A stretch of DNA of 64,000 nt from Methylosinus sp. PW1 (GTDB lineage: Bacteria > Pseudomonadota > Alphaproteobacteria > Rhizobiales > Beijerinckiaceae). The DNA lies in assembly GCF_000745215.1 (NCBI RefSeq), contig NZ_JQNK01000009.1, positions 682,001 to 746,000 of the forward strand, given 5' to 3'. How positions within the stretch are numbered: position 1 is the first letter of the stretch; every line of letters begins with the position of its first letter. Below the pieces are notes generated by a model that did no database searches, had not been told where the DNA came from, and saw only the letters and a program-made list of their open reading frames with translations. A program made the position numbers and the translations under genes. Positions 1 to 9,768 of the stretch are shown piece by piece.

Positions 1-1213
1 GCGCGTTCAAAATCTCCAGCGTGGTGCGCTTGCCGGCCTTGGCCTCCTCGCGCACGCCCTCGAGCGCGCGCTCGGCGGCGGCGATCTGCGCGCTGGCGGC
101 GGCGATCTGCGCCTTGGCGGCCTGCAGCCCTCCCCAATTGGCGCGCGTCAGCGCCATCAGCTCGGCGCGCGCGGCGTCGACGTCGAATTTCTTCTGTCCC
201 GCCGTCTCTTTCGCCTGGCGCAGCCGCGCCGACGTCCCGCCGCCCGAATAGATCGGCACCGATAATTTGCCGAGCAGTTGCGCGCCGACGGCGCGATTGC
301 CGCGGCCGTCGATATCGGACTCGGTGTAGACCTTGCCGACCATGGAGAGGCTGGGCAGGAAATCGCTCTCGATCACCCTTATGTCGAGATCGGCGGCCTC
401 GGCGTCATGCTGCGCCGCGCGCACCACCGGATGCTCGGCGAGCGCGATGCGCTCCGCCGCTTCGCGCGATTTCGGCAGCAGGCGATCGATCGGCTCGGCC
501 GGCGCGAGACGCTTCGCCTCCGCGCCCATGATCTGCGCATAGCGCGCGAGGCCGGCGTCGAGCTCGGCGCGCGCCGTCGCGGCTTGCGAGCGGCCGGCGG
601 AGAGGCGCGCCTCGGCTTGCGCAATATCGGTCGGCGTGATCTCGCCGGCCGCATAGCGCTCCTTGGTCTGGCGCAGCTGCTCCTCGAGCACGGAAACATG
701 GTTCTGCTGCAAGCGCAGCGCAGCGGTGTCGCGCAGCACGTTCATATAGACGGAGACGGCCTCGAACAGCACCCGCTGCTCCATGAGCCGCAGCCGCTCG
801 CGTCCCCCATGCACATTGGTCTGCGCGGCGAGCGCGGCGTTCTGCGTGCGAAAGCCGTCGAACAAGGGCTGCTCGACGCTGAGCACGGCGGAACGCGGCG
901 GCCCGCCGCCGCGATTGTTCTGAATGCTCTCGACCCATATCGGATCGAGGTAATTGCCATTGTCGTATTCGAAGGACTTCTGCACCGAGCGGCGCCGCTC
1001 GACGCCGAGAAAGGCGTCTGTCCTCACGCTGGGGCGAAATTGCGCGAGCGCGCGCGGCACATTCTCGTCATTGGCGCGCTGTCCTGCGCGTGCGGAATTG
1101 ATGGTCGGATTGAGCTCATAGGCGCGCGCCAGCGCGCTAGCGAGCGTTTCCGCCGAAGCGACGGCGGGCGTCAGCAGCGCGAGCCCGAGAGCGAAGACGG
1201 AAACGGCTCTCAT
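1..1213 (-). CDS. TolC-family outer membrane efflux channel (C-terminus beyond window edge)
   Basis: This is the outer-membrane channel of a tripartite heavy-metal efflux pump. Reading the minus strand from the ATG at 1213 gives an uninterrupted frame to the window edge. It begins with a signal peptide (MRAVSVFALGLALLTPAVASA) followed by TLASALARAYELNPTIN, the usual first helix of TolC/CzcC-type proteins. The ATG overlaps the stop codon of the upstream pump gene by 4 bp (ATGA), so the two are translationally coupled. About 400 codons are visible; the family usually has 420-480 residues, so only the last part is missing. The family assignment is firm. The exported metal cannot be told from this part. 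Confidence 0.85.
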   Translation of the reverse strand, partial: MRAVSVFALGLALLTPAVASAETLASALARAYELNPTINSARAGQRANDENVPRALAQFRPSVRTDAFLGVERRRSVQKSFEYDNGNYLDPIWVESIQNNRGGGPPRSAVLSVEQPLFDGFRTQNAALAAQTNVHGGRERLRLMEQRVLFEAVSVYMNVLRDTAALRLQQNHVSVLEEQLRQTKERYAAGEITPTDIAQAEARLSAGRSQAATARAELDAGLARYAQIMGAEAKRLAPAEPIDRLLPKSREAAERIALAEHPVVRAAQHDAEAADLDIRVIESDFLPSLSMVGKVYTESDIDGRGNRAVGAQLLGKLSVPIYSGGGTSARLRQAKETAGQKKFDVDAARAELMALTRANWGGLQAAKAQIAAASAQIAAAERALEGVREEAKAGKRTTLEILNA

Positions 1214-4200
1214 GCGTCGGCGCCTCGCGGCTCGGCGACGACATCCTCCTCCGCCGCGACGACTGCCTCATCGCGGCCGAACAGCGCATAGAGCGCCGGC
1301 AGCACGAAAAGCGTGAGCACCGTCGCGCTGACCAGACCGCCGATGACGACCGTCGCTATGGGCTTTTGCACTTCCGCGCCCGTCCCTGTGGCGAAGGCCA
1401 TGGGCAGAAAGCCGAGCGAGGCGACGAGCGCGGTCATGGCGACAGGACGCAGGCGCGTCATCGCGCCTTCGACAATGGCGTCGCGCGGCGCGCGGCCCTG
1501 CTGCACCAGCTGCAGAATATAGCTGCGCATGACGAGGCCATTGAGCACGGCGACGCCGGAGAGCGCGATGAAGCCGACAGCGGCGGAGACCGACATGGGC
1601 ATTCCGCGCAGCCAGAGCGCGGCGACGCCGCCGGACAGCGCCAAAGGCACGGCGCTGAACACGATGAGCGCATCACGCGCCGTGCCCAGCGCCGAATAGA
1701 GCAAGAGGAAGATGAGGAAAAAGCACAGCGGCACGACGAGCACGAGCTTTTGCCGCGCGGCGGCGAGATTCTCGAACTGTCCGCCCCAGGAGAGCCAATC
1801 GCCGGCGGCGAGCGTGACTTTCGCTCTCACCCTGTCCTGCGCGTCGGCGACGACGGAGGCGATGTCGCGGCCGCGCACATTGGCGGTGACGACGACGCGG
1901 CGCTTGCCATTCTCGCGCGAGATCTGGTTCGGCCCCTCATGAAAGGAGAAGGAGGCGACCTGCTTCAGCGGCACGGTGCGCGTCTGCCCCGTGTCATGCC
2001 CGCGCACGGAGACGGGAAGATTTTCGAGCGCGCGAATGTCGTGGCGCAACTCGTCCTTCAGACGCACGATGATGGGAAAACGCCGATCGCCCTCGAAGAC
2101 GACGCCGGCGCGCTGGCCGCCGACAGCGGCGCCGATGACGTCCTGCACTTCCGCGACGCTGAGGCCGAGATGCGCGATCTCGGTCTTGTCGATCTTGATC
2201 TCGAGGAAGGGCAGGCCCGCGATCTGCTCGACCTTCACATCCTCGGCGCCGGAGACGCCGCGCAGCACGCCGGCGATCTGCTCCGCCTCCTTGGCCATCG
2301 AATCGAATTCTTCGCCGAACACTTTCACCGCTATGTCGCCGCGCACGCCGGCCAGCAGCTCGTTGAAGCGCAGCTGTATCGGCTGCGAGAATTCATAGAG
2401 ATTGCCGGGAAGCTCGGAGACCTTCGCGCCGATGCGGCGGATCAGCTCCTCCTTGGGGAGCTTGGGATCGGCCCAGCCCTCGCGCGGCTTCAAGAAAATA
2501 TAGGTGTCGGTGAGATTGGGCGGCATGGGGTCGGTCGCCGCCTCCGCCGTGCCGGTCTTGGAGAAGACATAGGCGACCTCGGGCGCGCGATGAATGGCGT
2601 TCTCGACCTCGTTCTGCATCGCCTGCGACTGGGTGAGCGAGGCGCTCGGAATGCGGCCCGCCTGCATGGCGAGGTTTTTCTCGTCCAGCGTCGGGATGAA
2701 CTCCTGGCCGAGGCGCGAGGCGAGCAGCAGCGCCAGCAGAAAAGCGCCGGCGCCTATGGCGATGGGCCGGCGCGGCGCCGCAATGGCGCTCTGCAAGCGC
2801 GGCAGATAGGCGCGCTTCAATGAAGCGATGAATTTGTTCTCGCTCTCCTCGATGCGGCCGGAGACGAGAATGGCGATCATCGCCGGCACGAAGGTGAGCG
2901 AGAGAATAAAGGCGGCGGCGAGCGCCAATATCACCGTCAGCGCCATGGGATGGAACATCTTGCCTTCGACGCCGGAGAAGGACAGCAGAGGCACATAGAC
3001 GAGAATGATGATCGCCTGCCCATAGACGGTGGGGCGGATCATCTCCACGGCGGAGGCGATGACCGTCTGCAGCCGATCCTCGAGCGAGAGCGCGCGGCCG
3101 AGCGCATGGCGCCGCTCGAAGAGATGACGCAGGCTGTTCTCGGCGATGATCACCGCGCCATCGGCGATGAGGCCGAAATCCAGCGCGCCCATGCTCATGA
3201 GATTGGCGCTGATGCGGCCATAGACCATGCCGGTGGCGAGCAGCAGCATGGTGACGGGAATGACCAGCGCGGTGATGAGCGCCGCGCGGAAATTGCCGAG
3301 CAGCAGAAACAGCACGACGATGACCAGCAGCGCGCCCTCGGCGAGATTGGAGGCGACCGTGCGGATCGTCGCGTCGACGAGCACGGTGCGGTCGAGGATC
3401 GTCTTCGCCTCTATCCCCGGCGGCAGCGACGCCCTTATGACGTCGAGCTTGGCGCCGACGGCGGCGGAGACCGAGCGGCTGTTGCCGCCGATCAGCATCA
3501 GCGCCGTGCCGATGACGACCTCCTCACCATCCATGCTGGCGCTGCCGACGCGCATCTCGCGGCCGACGCCGACCTCGGCAATGTCCTTCACGCGCAAAGG
3601 CACGCCATTGCGCGTCGAGACGACGACGCGCTCTATATCGTCCATCGTCTCCAAACGGCCGCCGCTGCGCACCACATAGCCTTCGCCATTGCGCTCTATA
3701 TAGCCGGCGCCGCGGCTCTGATTATTGCGCTCGAGCGCGGTGGCGACATCGCCGAAGGAGAGGCCGAGCGAATAGAGCTTCATCGCATCCGGCCGCACGT
3801 CGAACTGCTTCACGAAGCCGCCCAGCGAATCGATGCTCGCTATATTTGGCACCACTTTGAGCTGCGGCTTGACGATCCAATCCTGCACGGTGCGCAGATA
3901 GGCCGAGCGCTCGAGCTCGCTGCGCAGGAGTTGTCCGTCCGGCGTCAGATAGGAGCCGTCATTCTGCCAGCCCGGCTCGCCGTCCAGATATTTGCGGCCC
4001 GGCGTCTTCGGCGCATAGCGGATCGCCCACATATAGATTTCGCTGAGGCCGGTCGCGATCGGCCCCATGCGCGCCTCGACGCCGACGGGGAAATTCTCCT
4101 TCGCTTCCGCGAGCCGCTCGTTCACCTGCTGACGCGCGAAATAAATGTCGAGCTTCTCGGCGAAGACGGCCGTCACCTGCGAGAAGCCGTTGCGCGAGAG

Positions 4201-4452
4201 CGAGCGCGTATATTCGAGGCCCGGAATGCCCGCGATCGCATTCTCTATGGGGAAGGTGATCTGCTTCTCGACCTCGGTCGGCGACAGCGCCGGCGCGATG
4301 GCGTTGATCTGCACCTGATTATTGGTGATGTCCGGCACGGCGTCGATCGGCAGGCGATCGAGCGAGGCGGCGCCGATGAGGCAGGCGAGCAGAGTCAGCA
4401 GCGCGATGAGCCAGCGCTGGCGGACCGAAAAGGCGATGCAACGCTCGATCAT
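1210..4452 (-). CDS. czcA: heavy-metal RND efflux pump, CzcA/CusA family
   Basis: This is the inner-membrane proton-driven pump of a tripartite metal exporter. Its 1080 residues match the length of HME-RND proteins. The N-terminus (MIERCIAFSVRQRW) and the PIDAVPDITNNQVQI stretch near residue 40 are typical of CzcA. The fourth transmembrane segment carries DFGLIADGAVIIAEN, the HME signature with the acidic proton-relay residues. Large periplasmic loops follow TM1 and TM7, and paired six-helix halves are evident. It lies 52 bp downstream of the membrane fusion gene and overlaps the TolC-like gene by 4 bp, so the three form one operon. The substrate could be Co/Zn/Cd, Ni or Cu/Ag; the sequence alone does not settle this. 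The symbol denotes family rather than substrate. Confidence 0.9.
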   Translation of the reverse strand: MIERCIAFSVRQRWLIALLTLLACLIGAASLDRLPIDAVPDITNNQVQINAIAPALSPTEVEKQITFPIENAIAGIPGLEYTRSLSRNGFSQVTAVFAEKLDIYFARQQVNERLAEAKENFPVGVEARMGPIATGLSEIYMWAIRYAPKTPGRKYLDGEPGWQNDGSYLTPDGQLLRSELERSAYLRTVQDWIVKPQLKVVPNIASIDSLGGFVKQFDVRPDAMKLYSLGLSFGDVATALERNNQSRGAGYIERNGEGYVVRSGGRLETMDDIERVVVSTRNGVPLRVKDIAEVGVGREMRVGSASMDGEEVVIGTALMLIGGNSRSVSAAVGAKLDVIRASLPPGIEAKTILDRTVLVDATIRTVASNLAEGALLVIVVLFLLLGNFRAALITALVIPVTMLLLATGMVYGRISANLMSMGALDFGLIADGAVIIAENSLRHLFERRHALGRALSLEDRLQTVIASAVEMIRPTVYGQAIIILVYVPLLSFSGVEGKMFHPMALTVILALAAAFILSLTFVPAMIAILVSGRIEESENKFIASLKRAYLPRLQSAIAAPRRPIAIGAGAFLLALLLASRLGQEFIPTLDEKNLAMQAGRIPSASLTQSQAMQNEVENAIHRAPEVAYVFSKTGTAEAATDPMPPNLTDTYIFLKPREGWADPKLPKEELIRRIGAKVSELPGNLYEFSQPIQLRFNELLAGVRGDIAVKVFGEEFDSMAKEAEQIAGVLRGVSGAEDVKVEQIAGLPFLEIKIDKTEIAHLGLSVAEVQDVIGAAVGGQRAGVVFEGDRRFPIIVRLKDELRHDIRALENLPVSVRGHDTGQTRTVPLKQVASFSFHEGPNQISRENGKRRVVVTANVRGRDIASVVADAQDRVRAKVTLAAGDWLSWGGQFENLAAARQKLVLVVPLCFFLIFLLLYSALGTARDALIVFSAVPLALSGGVAALWLRGMPMSVSAAVGFIALSGVAVLNGLVMRSYILQLVQQGRAPRDAIVEGAMTRLRPVAMTALVASLGFLPMAFATGTGAEVQKPIATVVIGGLVSATVLTLFVLPALYALFGRDEAVVAAEEDVVAEPRGADA

Positions 4453-4504
4453 CTATTGTCACACATTTCCCGTCGCGCGCCGCCGTCATCGACGAGGCGG
4501 GCGG

Positions 4505-5815
4505 TCAGTCCAACCCTTCGAGCCGTGACTTGCCGAGCTCCGCCTTCAGCACGAAGACATTGGTCGCGGCGATCTGCTCCCCCTCCTCGAGACCCGCGAC
4601 GATCTCGATCGCCTCATTGTCGCTCGCGCCCGTCTCCACCTTGCGCTTCACGAAGCCTTCCGGCGTGCGCACGAAGACGACCGTCTCGCCCTCGAATGTG
4701 AGCAGCGCCGAGCGCGGCAGGCGCAGGCGCACATTCTTCTCCTCGAGGGTGATGCGCGCCGTCATCGCCGTGCCGGGACGAAGCGCGAAATCCGCATTGG
4801 CGAAAGACGCGACGGCGCGGCCCGAATGCGTCTCATGGTCGAGCATGGGGCCGATGAAGACGATGTGGCCCTCGGCCTCCTCCTCGCCGTCATGCGAGAG
4901 GCGCACGCTCTGCCCCTCGCGCACGGAGGGAAGATCGGCGATGGCGACGGCGACATCGGCGAAGACGGTCGAAAGATCGGCGACGACATAGATCTGCGCA
5001 TCGCCGCCGACCGGCTGGCCGAGATCGGAGCGGCGCTCGATCACCTTGCCGGCGATGGGCGCACGAATCTCCTTGCGGCGCAATTCGCCGACCGGCTGGC
5101 CGGCGAGAGCGGCGATCTCGCCTTCCGAGAGATCGAGCGCGGCGAGCTTCTGCCGCGCCAGCTCGACTCGGAGCCGCGCCTCCTCATAGGCGCCGCGGGC
5201 TTTCAGGAAATTCTGCTCGGCGGAGATCTTCTTGTCGAAGAGCCCCTTCTCGCGCTGGAACAGCGCCGATTGCAGATCGAGGCCCACTTTGGCGGCGAGA
5301 TATTCGCTCTTGGCGTCGGCGACCTCGCGACTCTCTATGATGGCGATCACCTCGCCTTTTTCGACCGGATCGCCGAGCCTCTTGCGCAATTCGGCGACCG
5401 CGCCGACGACCTTGGCGGCGACGCGGCCGATGCGGTCGGGATCGACAGAGACGACGGCGGGCGCCGCCACATCGCGCGTCAGCACGCCGGGGACGGCGGC
5501 GACCGTGGCGATCTTGGCGGCGGCGATCTGCTCGGCCGTCAGCTTGACGAGGCCATCGACGCCCTTGGCGTCGGCCTCGGCGGCTTTCTCGCCAGCGCCG
5601 AGCAGAGCGCGAATCGGCGCGGAAATTTGCGGAAACAGCGAGCCGAGCATGGCGCTCGCCAGCAGCGCGGCGACGAGCCGCAGAGCGCGCGAGCGCCCCG
5701 AATTAGAAGTGCTCCAAACTGGAATGAAGCTCGGCGGCCGCCCCCCCGCGTCGGCGGGAACGACATCGGACGCCGCCAATCGGCGGAGGATATGGGCCAA
5801 GTCTCGCAGTCGCAT
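4505..5815 (-). CDS. czcB: RND efflux membrane fusion protein, CzcB type
   Basis: This is the periplasmic adaptor joining the RND pump to the outer-membrane channel. After an N-terminal hydrophobic anchor (about residues 43-62) the order is a barrel-sandwich half, a long alpha-hairpin (about 150-220, rich in Lys/Glu/Ala), the second lipoyl half with RAPIAGKVIERR, and beta-barrel and membrane-proximal domains to the end. Length 436 residues. The first ~35 residues, before SRALRLVAALLASAML, look little like a conserved protein, so translation may start further in. No better ATG with a ribosome site precedes the anchor, so the long form is kept. It is first in the operon with the pump and channel. 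Confidence 0.85.
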   Translation of the reverse strand: MRLRDLAHILRRLAASDVVPADAGGRPPSFIPVWSTSNSGRSRALRLVAALLASAMLGSLFPQISAPIRALLGAGEKAAEADAKGVDGLVKLTAEQIAAAKIATVAAVPGVLTRDVAAPAVVSVDPDRIGRVAAKVVGAVAELRKRLGDPVEKGEVIAIIESREVADAKSEYLAAKVGLDLQSALFQREKGLFDKKISAEQNFLKARGAYEEARLRVELARQKLAALDLSEGEIAALAGQPVGELRRKEIRAPIAGKVIERRSDLGQPVGGDAQIYVVADLSTVFADVAVAIADLPSVREGQSVRLSHDGEEEAEGHIVFIGPMLDHETHSGRAVASFANADFALRPGTAMTARITLEEKNVRLRLPRSALLTFEGETVVFVRTPEGFVKRKVETGASDNEAIEIVAGLEEGEQIAATNVFVLKAELGKSRLEGLD

Positions 5816-5910
5816 CTCGAGACTTCTTTAACCCGTACGGCCGGCCGCGTCCACGCCGGCGCGTCGGAAAAGCGGGCGCCGCGCCCAAGTCTCGAGCGCG
5901 CCGGCGCCCG

Positions 5911-5944
5911 AAAAACGAGAACGCCCGGCGACACGCGCCGGGCG
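5911..5944 (-). terminator. rho-independent terminator of the porin gene
   Basis: A perfect 9-bp stem (CGCCCGGCG / CGCCGGGCG) with a 5-nt loop is followed, on the minus strand, by TTCTCGTTTTTC. It lies 24 bp after the stop of the outer-membrane porin gene and before the efflux operon, separating the two transcripts. Confidence 0.7.
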
Positions 5945-5967
5945 CCTCTCTCCGAGCGGCGGAGACC

Positions 5968-6825
5968 TCAATATTTCGCGATAACCGGGGCGGACGCGGC
6001 GCCGAACAGGTTCAGGCGATAGTTCAGGCCGGCGCGTACCGTGTGGAACTGGGTCGGCGAGGCGTGGGCGGCGACGAAGGGAACGCCGACACCGATGGCG
6101 GAGCTGCCGAAGGACTGATTCGTCGCGCCGAGGTCGGTGTAGAGATATTCGACCTTGACCGACCATCCCGGAAAGGCGGCGGGCGCCCACTCGACGCCGC
6201 CGCCGGCCGTCCAGCCCGTCGCGGTCTGGCTGAACGCCGAGCGGCCGAACTGGGACGAGCCGGCCGGCGGGATGGGGAAGTTCACGACGCTGACGGACTT
6301 GTCGACCTCGCCGTAAGCAAAGCCGCCGGTGCCGTAGACCAGCACGTTCGGCACCGACGGCAGCGTGACGCCGACGCGGCCACGGACCGTGCCCCACCAG
6401 TTGAGGCTGCTCGTCGAGGAAATCCCGGTGACGTCACCGAGGAAGAAGCCCTTCACGAAGGCGCTGGAGCTCGAGTTGATGTCGGATCCCTGAAAGTCGG
6501 CCTCGAGACCGACCACGAGCCAGGGATTGACCTGATAGTTATAGCCGATCTGGCCGCCGCCGGTGACGCCCTCGAGGTTCTGGCCGAGGCTCCAAACGGA
6601 GACGCTCGGAGTCGCGAGCGGCGAGAAGAGCGATCCAGTGGCGTTGCCCCCGGCGTTAAAGCCGTAGCCGATGTTCACGCCGGCGTAGAGGCCGGTCCAG
6701 CTGAAGGCGGGAGCGAGGGGAGCGACAAAAGCCGGCGCGCCCTTGGTCGACGGAAGGTCGGCGGCGAAAGCCGGAGCCGCGGCGAGAGCCAGCGCCAGCG
6801 CGCTGACAGTGGAAAATGTCTTCAT
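5968..6825 (-). CDS. outer-membrane beta-barrel porin, Omp25/Omp31-like
   Basis: This is a 285-residue outer-membrane protein of the alphaproteobacterial Omp25/RopB type. The chosen ATG at 6825 opens a clear signal peptide (MKTFSTVSALALALAAAPAFA, cleaved before ADLP). After it comes FSWTGLYAGVNIGYGF, the family's first strand. Alternating aromatic and glycine-rich strands follow, including WWGTVRGRVGV and WTAGGGVEWA, and the chain ends in a strand closing with Y, typical of barrels recognised by BamA. The open frame extends 43 codons upstream but that part has no conserved features. It is probably a monocistronic structural porin; a terminator follows it. No ligand can be inferred. Confidence 0.85.
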   Translation of the reverse strand: MKTFSTVSALALALAAAPAFAADLPSTKGAPAFVAPLAPAFSWTGLYAGVNIGYGFNAGGNATGSLFSPLATPSVSVWSLGQNLEGVTGGGQIGYNYQVNPWLVVGLEADFQGSDINSSSSAFVKGFFLGDVTGISSTSSLNWWGTVRGRVGVTLPSVPNVLVYGTGGFAYGEVDKSVSVVNFPIPPAGSSQFGRSAFSQTATGWTAGGGVEWAPAAFPGWSVKVEYLYTDLGATNQSFGSSAIGVGVPFVAAHASPTQFHTVRAGLNYRLNLFGAASAPVIAKY

Positions 6826-7341
6826 GGATTTCCTCACTCGATCAATGCGGCCGTCGTGACCGGCGCCCCCCGACGCCGAATAGTCCGAGCAGCCGCTCGG
6901 TGTTGCCGATCCAGCGCGTACTACGCCTCGGCGCAAAGCTACGTCAACGCTCAACGCTCCGCCTGCTGGGCTCTAAAGCATTTTTATTCACACTGTGACA
7001 AATGAGCGACAGTAAATACTCGCTTCTCGAAATTAGACGATTGACTCGGCGAACGAATTGCGGACGAAAGGCGAATCGACGCACCGCCGCCATTGTCGAA
7101 TTTATAATGTAAAATCAATGTTATAATTCAAATTTTGATCGCTGCAGAGCCATTGGCGAGAGGCCCGTCAGCGGCCTCGCCACGATGCGTCGCGCCGTCG
7201 AGCCAAGGAATCTGTCAAAGATGAGAGGCGCGGCGACAAGCATTCGTTGCGCATACGGCATGTCGCAGCGACGATTCGACGCGCGAAGCCGAATCTTCTT
7301 CAATGACTTGCGTGCATTGGAATCGCGTCGCTCGCGCGCCG
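6826..7341. other. intergenic region between porin and rarA
   Basis: These 516 bp contain no gene I can support. The stretch from about 6960 to 7140 is noticeably richer in A+T than its surroundings and fits a promoter or upstream region for the porin. The small open frames on both strands have random-looking composition. Confidence 0.5.
6919..6947 (-). promoter_or_regulatory. candidate housekeeping promoter for the porin gene
   Basis: On the minus strand TTGACG (6947-6942) is followed after 17 bp by GTAGTA (6924-6919). The -35 box is ideal and the -10 is poor. The predicted leader is about 90 nt. This is inference from spacing and consensus only. Confidence 0.35.
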
Positions 7342-8652
7342 TCAGCCGCCGCGCCGCTCGCGCCGCAGCCGCTCCCAATAGTCGAGGCGCTTGGCGATCT
7401 CGCGCTCGAAGCCGCGCTCCACCGGCCGGTAGAAGCTCTGACGGCCGAGCGCCTCCGGCCAATAATCCTGGCCGGAAAAAGCGTCCGGCTCGTCGTGATC
7501 GTAGCGATAGCCCTCGCCATAGCCTTCGCTCTTCATCAATTTGGTCGGCGCGTTGAGGATGGTCTTGGGCGGCATGGGCGAGCCGCTCTCCTCGGCGAGG
7601 CGGCGGGCCGCCTTATAGGCGACGTATCCCGCGTTGGATTTGGGCGCGCTGGCCACATAGAGAACGGCCTGCGCGAGGGCCAGTTCGCCCTCCGGGCTGC
7701 CGAGAAAATCATAGGCGTCCTTGGCGGCGTTGGCGACGACCAGCGCCTGTGGATCGGCGAGGCCGATATCCTCCACCGCCATGCGGACGATTCGCCTCGC
7801 CAGGAACAGCGGGTCCTCCCCGGCGACCAGCATTCGCGCGAAATAATAGAGGGCGGCGTCCGGGTCGGAGCCGCGCACGCATTTGTGCAGCGCGCTGATG
7901 AGATTGTAATGGCCTTCCTGCGCCTTGTCGTAGATGGGCGCGCGCCGCTGCACGATCTCGGCGAGCCGGGCGCGATCGAAGACCTCGCCCTCCCCCGCCG
8001 CGCGCCAGACATCCTCGGCGAGGGTCAGAGAGGCGCGGCCATCGCCATCGGCCATCGCAACGAGAGCGGCGCGCGCATCCGCGTCCAGCGGCAGGGGCTT
8101 GCCCTCGGCCTGCTCGGCGCGCTGCAGCAGCTTCTCGATCGCCTCGGCGCCCAGCGATTTGAAGGTCAGAACGCGGGCGCGCGACAAGAGCGCGGCGTTG
8201 AGCTCGAAGGAGGGGTTTTCCGTCGTCGCGCCGATCAGCGTGACAGAGCCGTCCTCCATCACCGGCAGGAAGGAATCCTGCTGGCCGCGGTTGAATCGGT
8301 GAATCTCGTCGACGAAGAGCAGCGTGCCCTGCCCCATGGCGCGGCGGGCGCGCGCGGCCTCGAAGGTCTTCTTCAAATCGGCGACGCCGGTGAAGATCGC
8401 CGAAATCTGCACGAAGGAGAGATCGGTCTCATGGGCGAGAAGGCGCGCCACCGTCGTCTTGCCGGTGCCGGGCGGCCCCCAGAAGATCAGCGAGCCGATC
8501 GAGCCGGAGCGGATCGCGCGCGTCAGCGCCCCGTCCGGGCCGACGAGATGGTCCTGGCCGGCGACCTCCTCCAGCCGCTGCGGACGCAGGCGGTCGGCCA
8601 GCGGATGCGGCGCATTGCGATCGAGCCCGGCGGCGGCGAACAAATCACTCAT
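7342..8652 (-). CDS. rarA: replication-associated recombination protein A (AAA+ ATPase)
   Basis: RarA (MgsA) is a clamp-loader-like AAA+ ATPase that acts at stalled replication forks and binds SSB and DNA ends. The 436 residues match the family. Walker A is GPPGTGKTT (about 59-67), Walker B is LLFVDEIHRFN, sensor 1 is GATTENPSF, and the C-terminal MgsA tetramerisation region follows (RMLVAGEDPLFLARRIVRMAVEDIG). The start fits the conserved MSDLFAAAGL opening. The upstream neighbour is divergent, so the gene probably has its own promoter in the 200 bp before it. Confidence 0.93.
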   Translation of the reverse strand: MSDLFAAAGLDRNAPHPLADRLRPQRLEEVAGQDHLVGPDGALTRAIRSGSIGSLIFWGPPGTGKTTVARLLAHETDLSFVQISAIFTGVADLKKTFEAARARRAMGQGTLLFVDEIHRFNRGQQDSFLPVMEDGSVTLIGATTENPSFELNAALLSRARVLTFKSLGAEAIEKLLQRAEQAEGKPLPLDADARAALVAMADGDGRASLTLAEDVWRAAGEGEVFDRARLAEIVQRRAPIYDKAQEGHYNLISALHKCVRGSDPDAALYYFARMLVAGEDPLFLARRIVRMAVEDIGLADPQALVVANAAKDAYDFLGSPEGELALAQAVLYVASAPKSNAGYVAYKAARRLAEESGSPMPPKTILNAPTKLMKSEGYGEGYRYDHDEPDAFSGQDYWPEALGRQSFYRPVERGFEREIAKRLDYWERLRRERRGG

Positions 8653-8861
8653 GGGACGCCTTTATAGCGGATCGCCGGCGAGCGCGCCCGACCCAGTCCG
8701 TTGTTCGTAGTTTCCGAACCTTTACCTTTGCCGGGGCTCGTTTAACCAGCGGTTAACCATTCCCAGGCTATTACGATTCTGTAAAATTCTACCGACCCCC
8801 CTGTTCTATCGTGGCGTCCTGGCGGCGTAGGAGCCCAACTTTCAAACACAGGTCGATCAGC

Positions 8862-9764
8862 ATGCGCACTATCGCATTCGTCACGCAGAAGGGCGGCGCC
8901 GGAAAGAGCACGCTCGCCAGCAGCATCGCCGTCGCCGCCAGTAGCGCAGGCGAGCGCGTTTTCATTATCGATTTGGATCCGCTTCAATCATTGGTCAAAT
9001 GGTCGAGGGCGCGTGAGGCGACCGACGTTCCGGTCGAGCATGTGCCGCCGGCCAAGCTCGGCAAGGCGCTGGCGGCGCTCGAGAAAAAGGGCGTGACTCT
9101 CGTCGTCATCGACGCGCCCGGCGCCGACAGCGAATATTCGGACGCCGCCATTCGCGTCGCCGATCTCTGCATCATCCCCGCGCGTCCCAATGTCTTCGAC
9201 CTCTGGGCCTGCGAGCTGACCCGCGCCAGCATCAAGGACAAGAAGAAGGATTACGCCTTTCTTCTCAACCAATGCCCGCCCGCGCAGCAGAACGCCCGCG
9301 TCGACCAGGGCGCGCAAGCGCTGCAGTCGATCGGCGCGCTGCTCTCCCCCATGGTCTCGGCGCGCGTCGATTATCAGGAGGCGGCTCGCCTCGGCCTCGG
9401 CGTCTGCGAGCTCAATCCCGAAGGCGTCGCCGCCCAGGAGATGCGCGAATTGTGGCAGTCGGTGAAGCGCCGCCTCAAGAAGGGCTTCACGCCCGCGGCG
9501 GTCGCCAAGCCGGAGCCGAAGGCGGAAGCTCCCGCCAAGGTCGAGGCGAAGCCAGTCAAAACAGAACCCAAGGTCGAGGCCAAGGCGGAGGCGAAGCCCG
9601 CGGCCAAGGTCGCCGCCAAAGCGCCCGAGAAGGTCGCGCCCGCCGCCAAGGCGGAGAAGGTCGTGGCCAAGCAGGAGCAGCCTCCGGCGCGCAAGCAGGC
9701 CGCCGAGCCCGCCGCCGAGAAAGCCAAGCCGCAGGCCAAGCCCGCGGTCAAGAAAGCGGCCTGA
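8862..9764 (+). CDS. orphan ParA-like ATPase with a Lys/Ala/Pro-rich tail
   Basis: This is a MinD/ParA-family P-loop ATPase of 300 residues. The deviant Walker A motif KGGAGKST lies at about residues 10-17, Walker A' around IIDLDPLQS, and the conserved VVIDAPG near 80. This compact form resembles ParA proteins that position cargo on the nucleoid. From about residue 205 the chain becomes a ~95-residue low-complexity tail of Lys, Ala, Pro and Glu repeats (KPEPKAEAPAKVEAKP-like), which could bind DNA or act as a linker. No parB or parS is adjacent; the flanking genes are rarA and a Gre factor on the opposite strand. The ATG at 8862 was chosen because the motif starts immediately after it. The cargo is unknown. 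Confidence 0.8.
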   Translation: MRTIAFVTQKGGAGKSTLASSIAVAASSAGERVFIIDLDPLQSLVKWSRAREATDVPVEHVPPAKLGKALAALEKKGVTLVVIDAPGADSEYSDAAIRVADLCIIPARPNVFDLWACELTRASIKDKKKDYAFLLNQCPPAQQNARVDQGAQALQSIGALLSPMVSARVDYQEAARLGLGVCELNPEGVAAQEMRELWQSVKRRLKKGFTPAAVAKPEPKAEAPAKVEAKPVKTEPKVEAKAEAKPAAKVAAKAPEKVAPAAKAEKVVAKQEQPPARKQAAEPAAEKAKPQAKPAVKKAA

Positions 9765-9768
9765 CGCA

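Noticed and set aside
2950..4701. A 583-codon plus-strand frame opposite czcA
   Set aside because: Antisense to a clear RND pump, with low-complexity Asp/Ala/Arg/His composition typical of reverse-strand high-GC frames.
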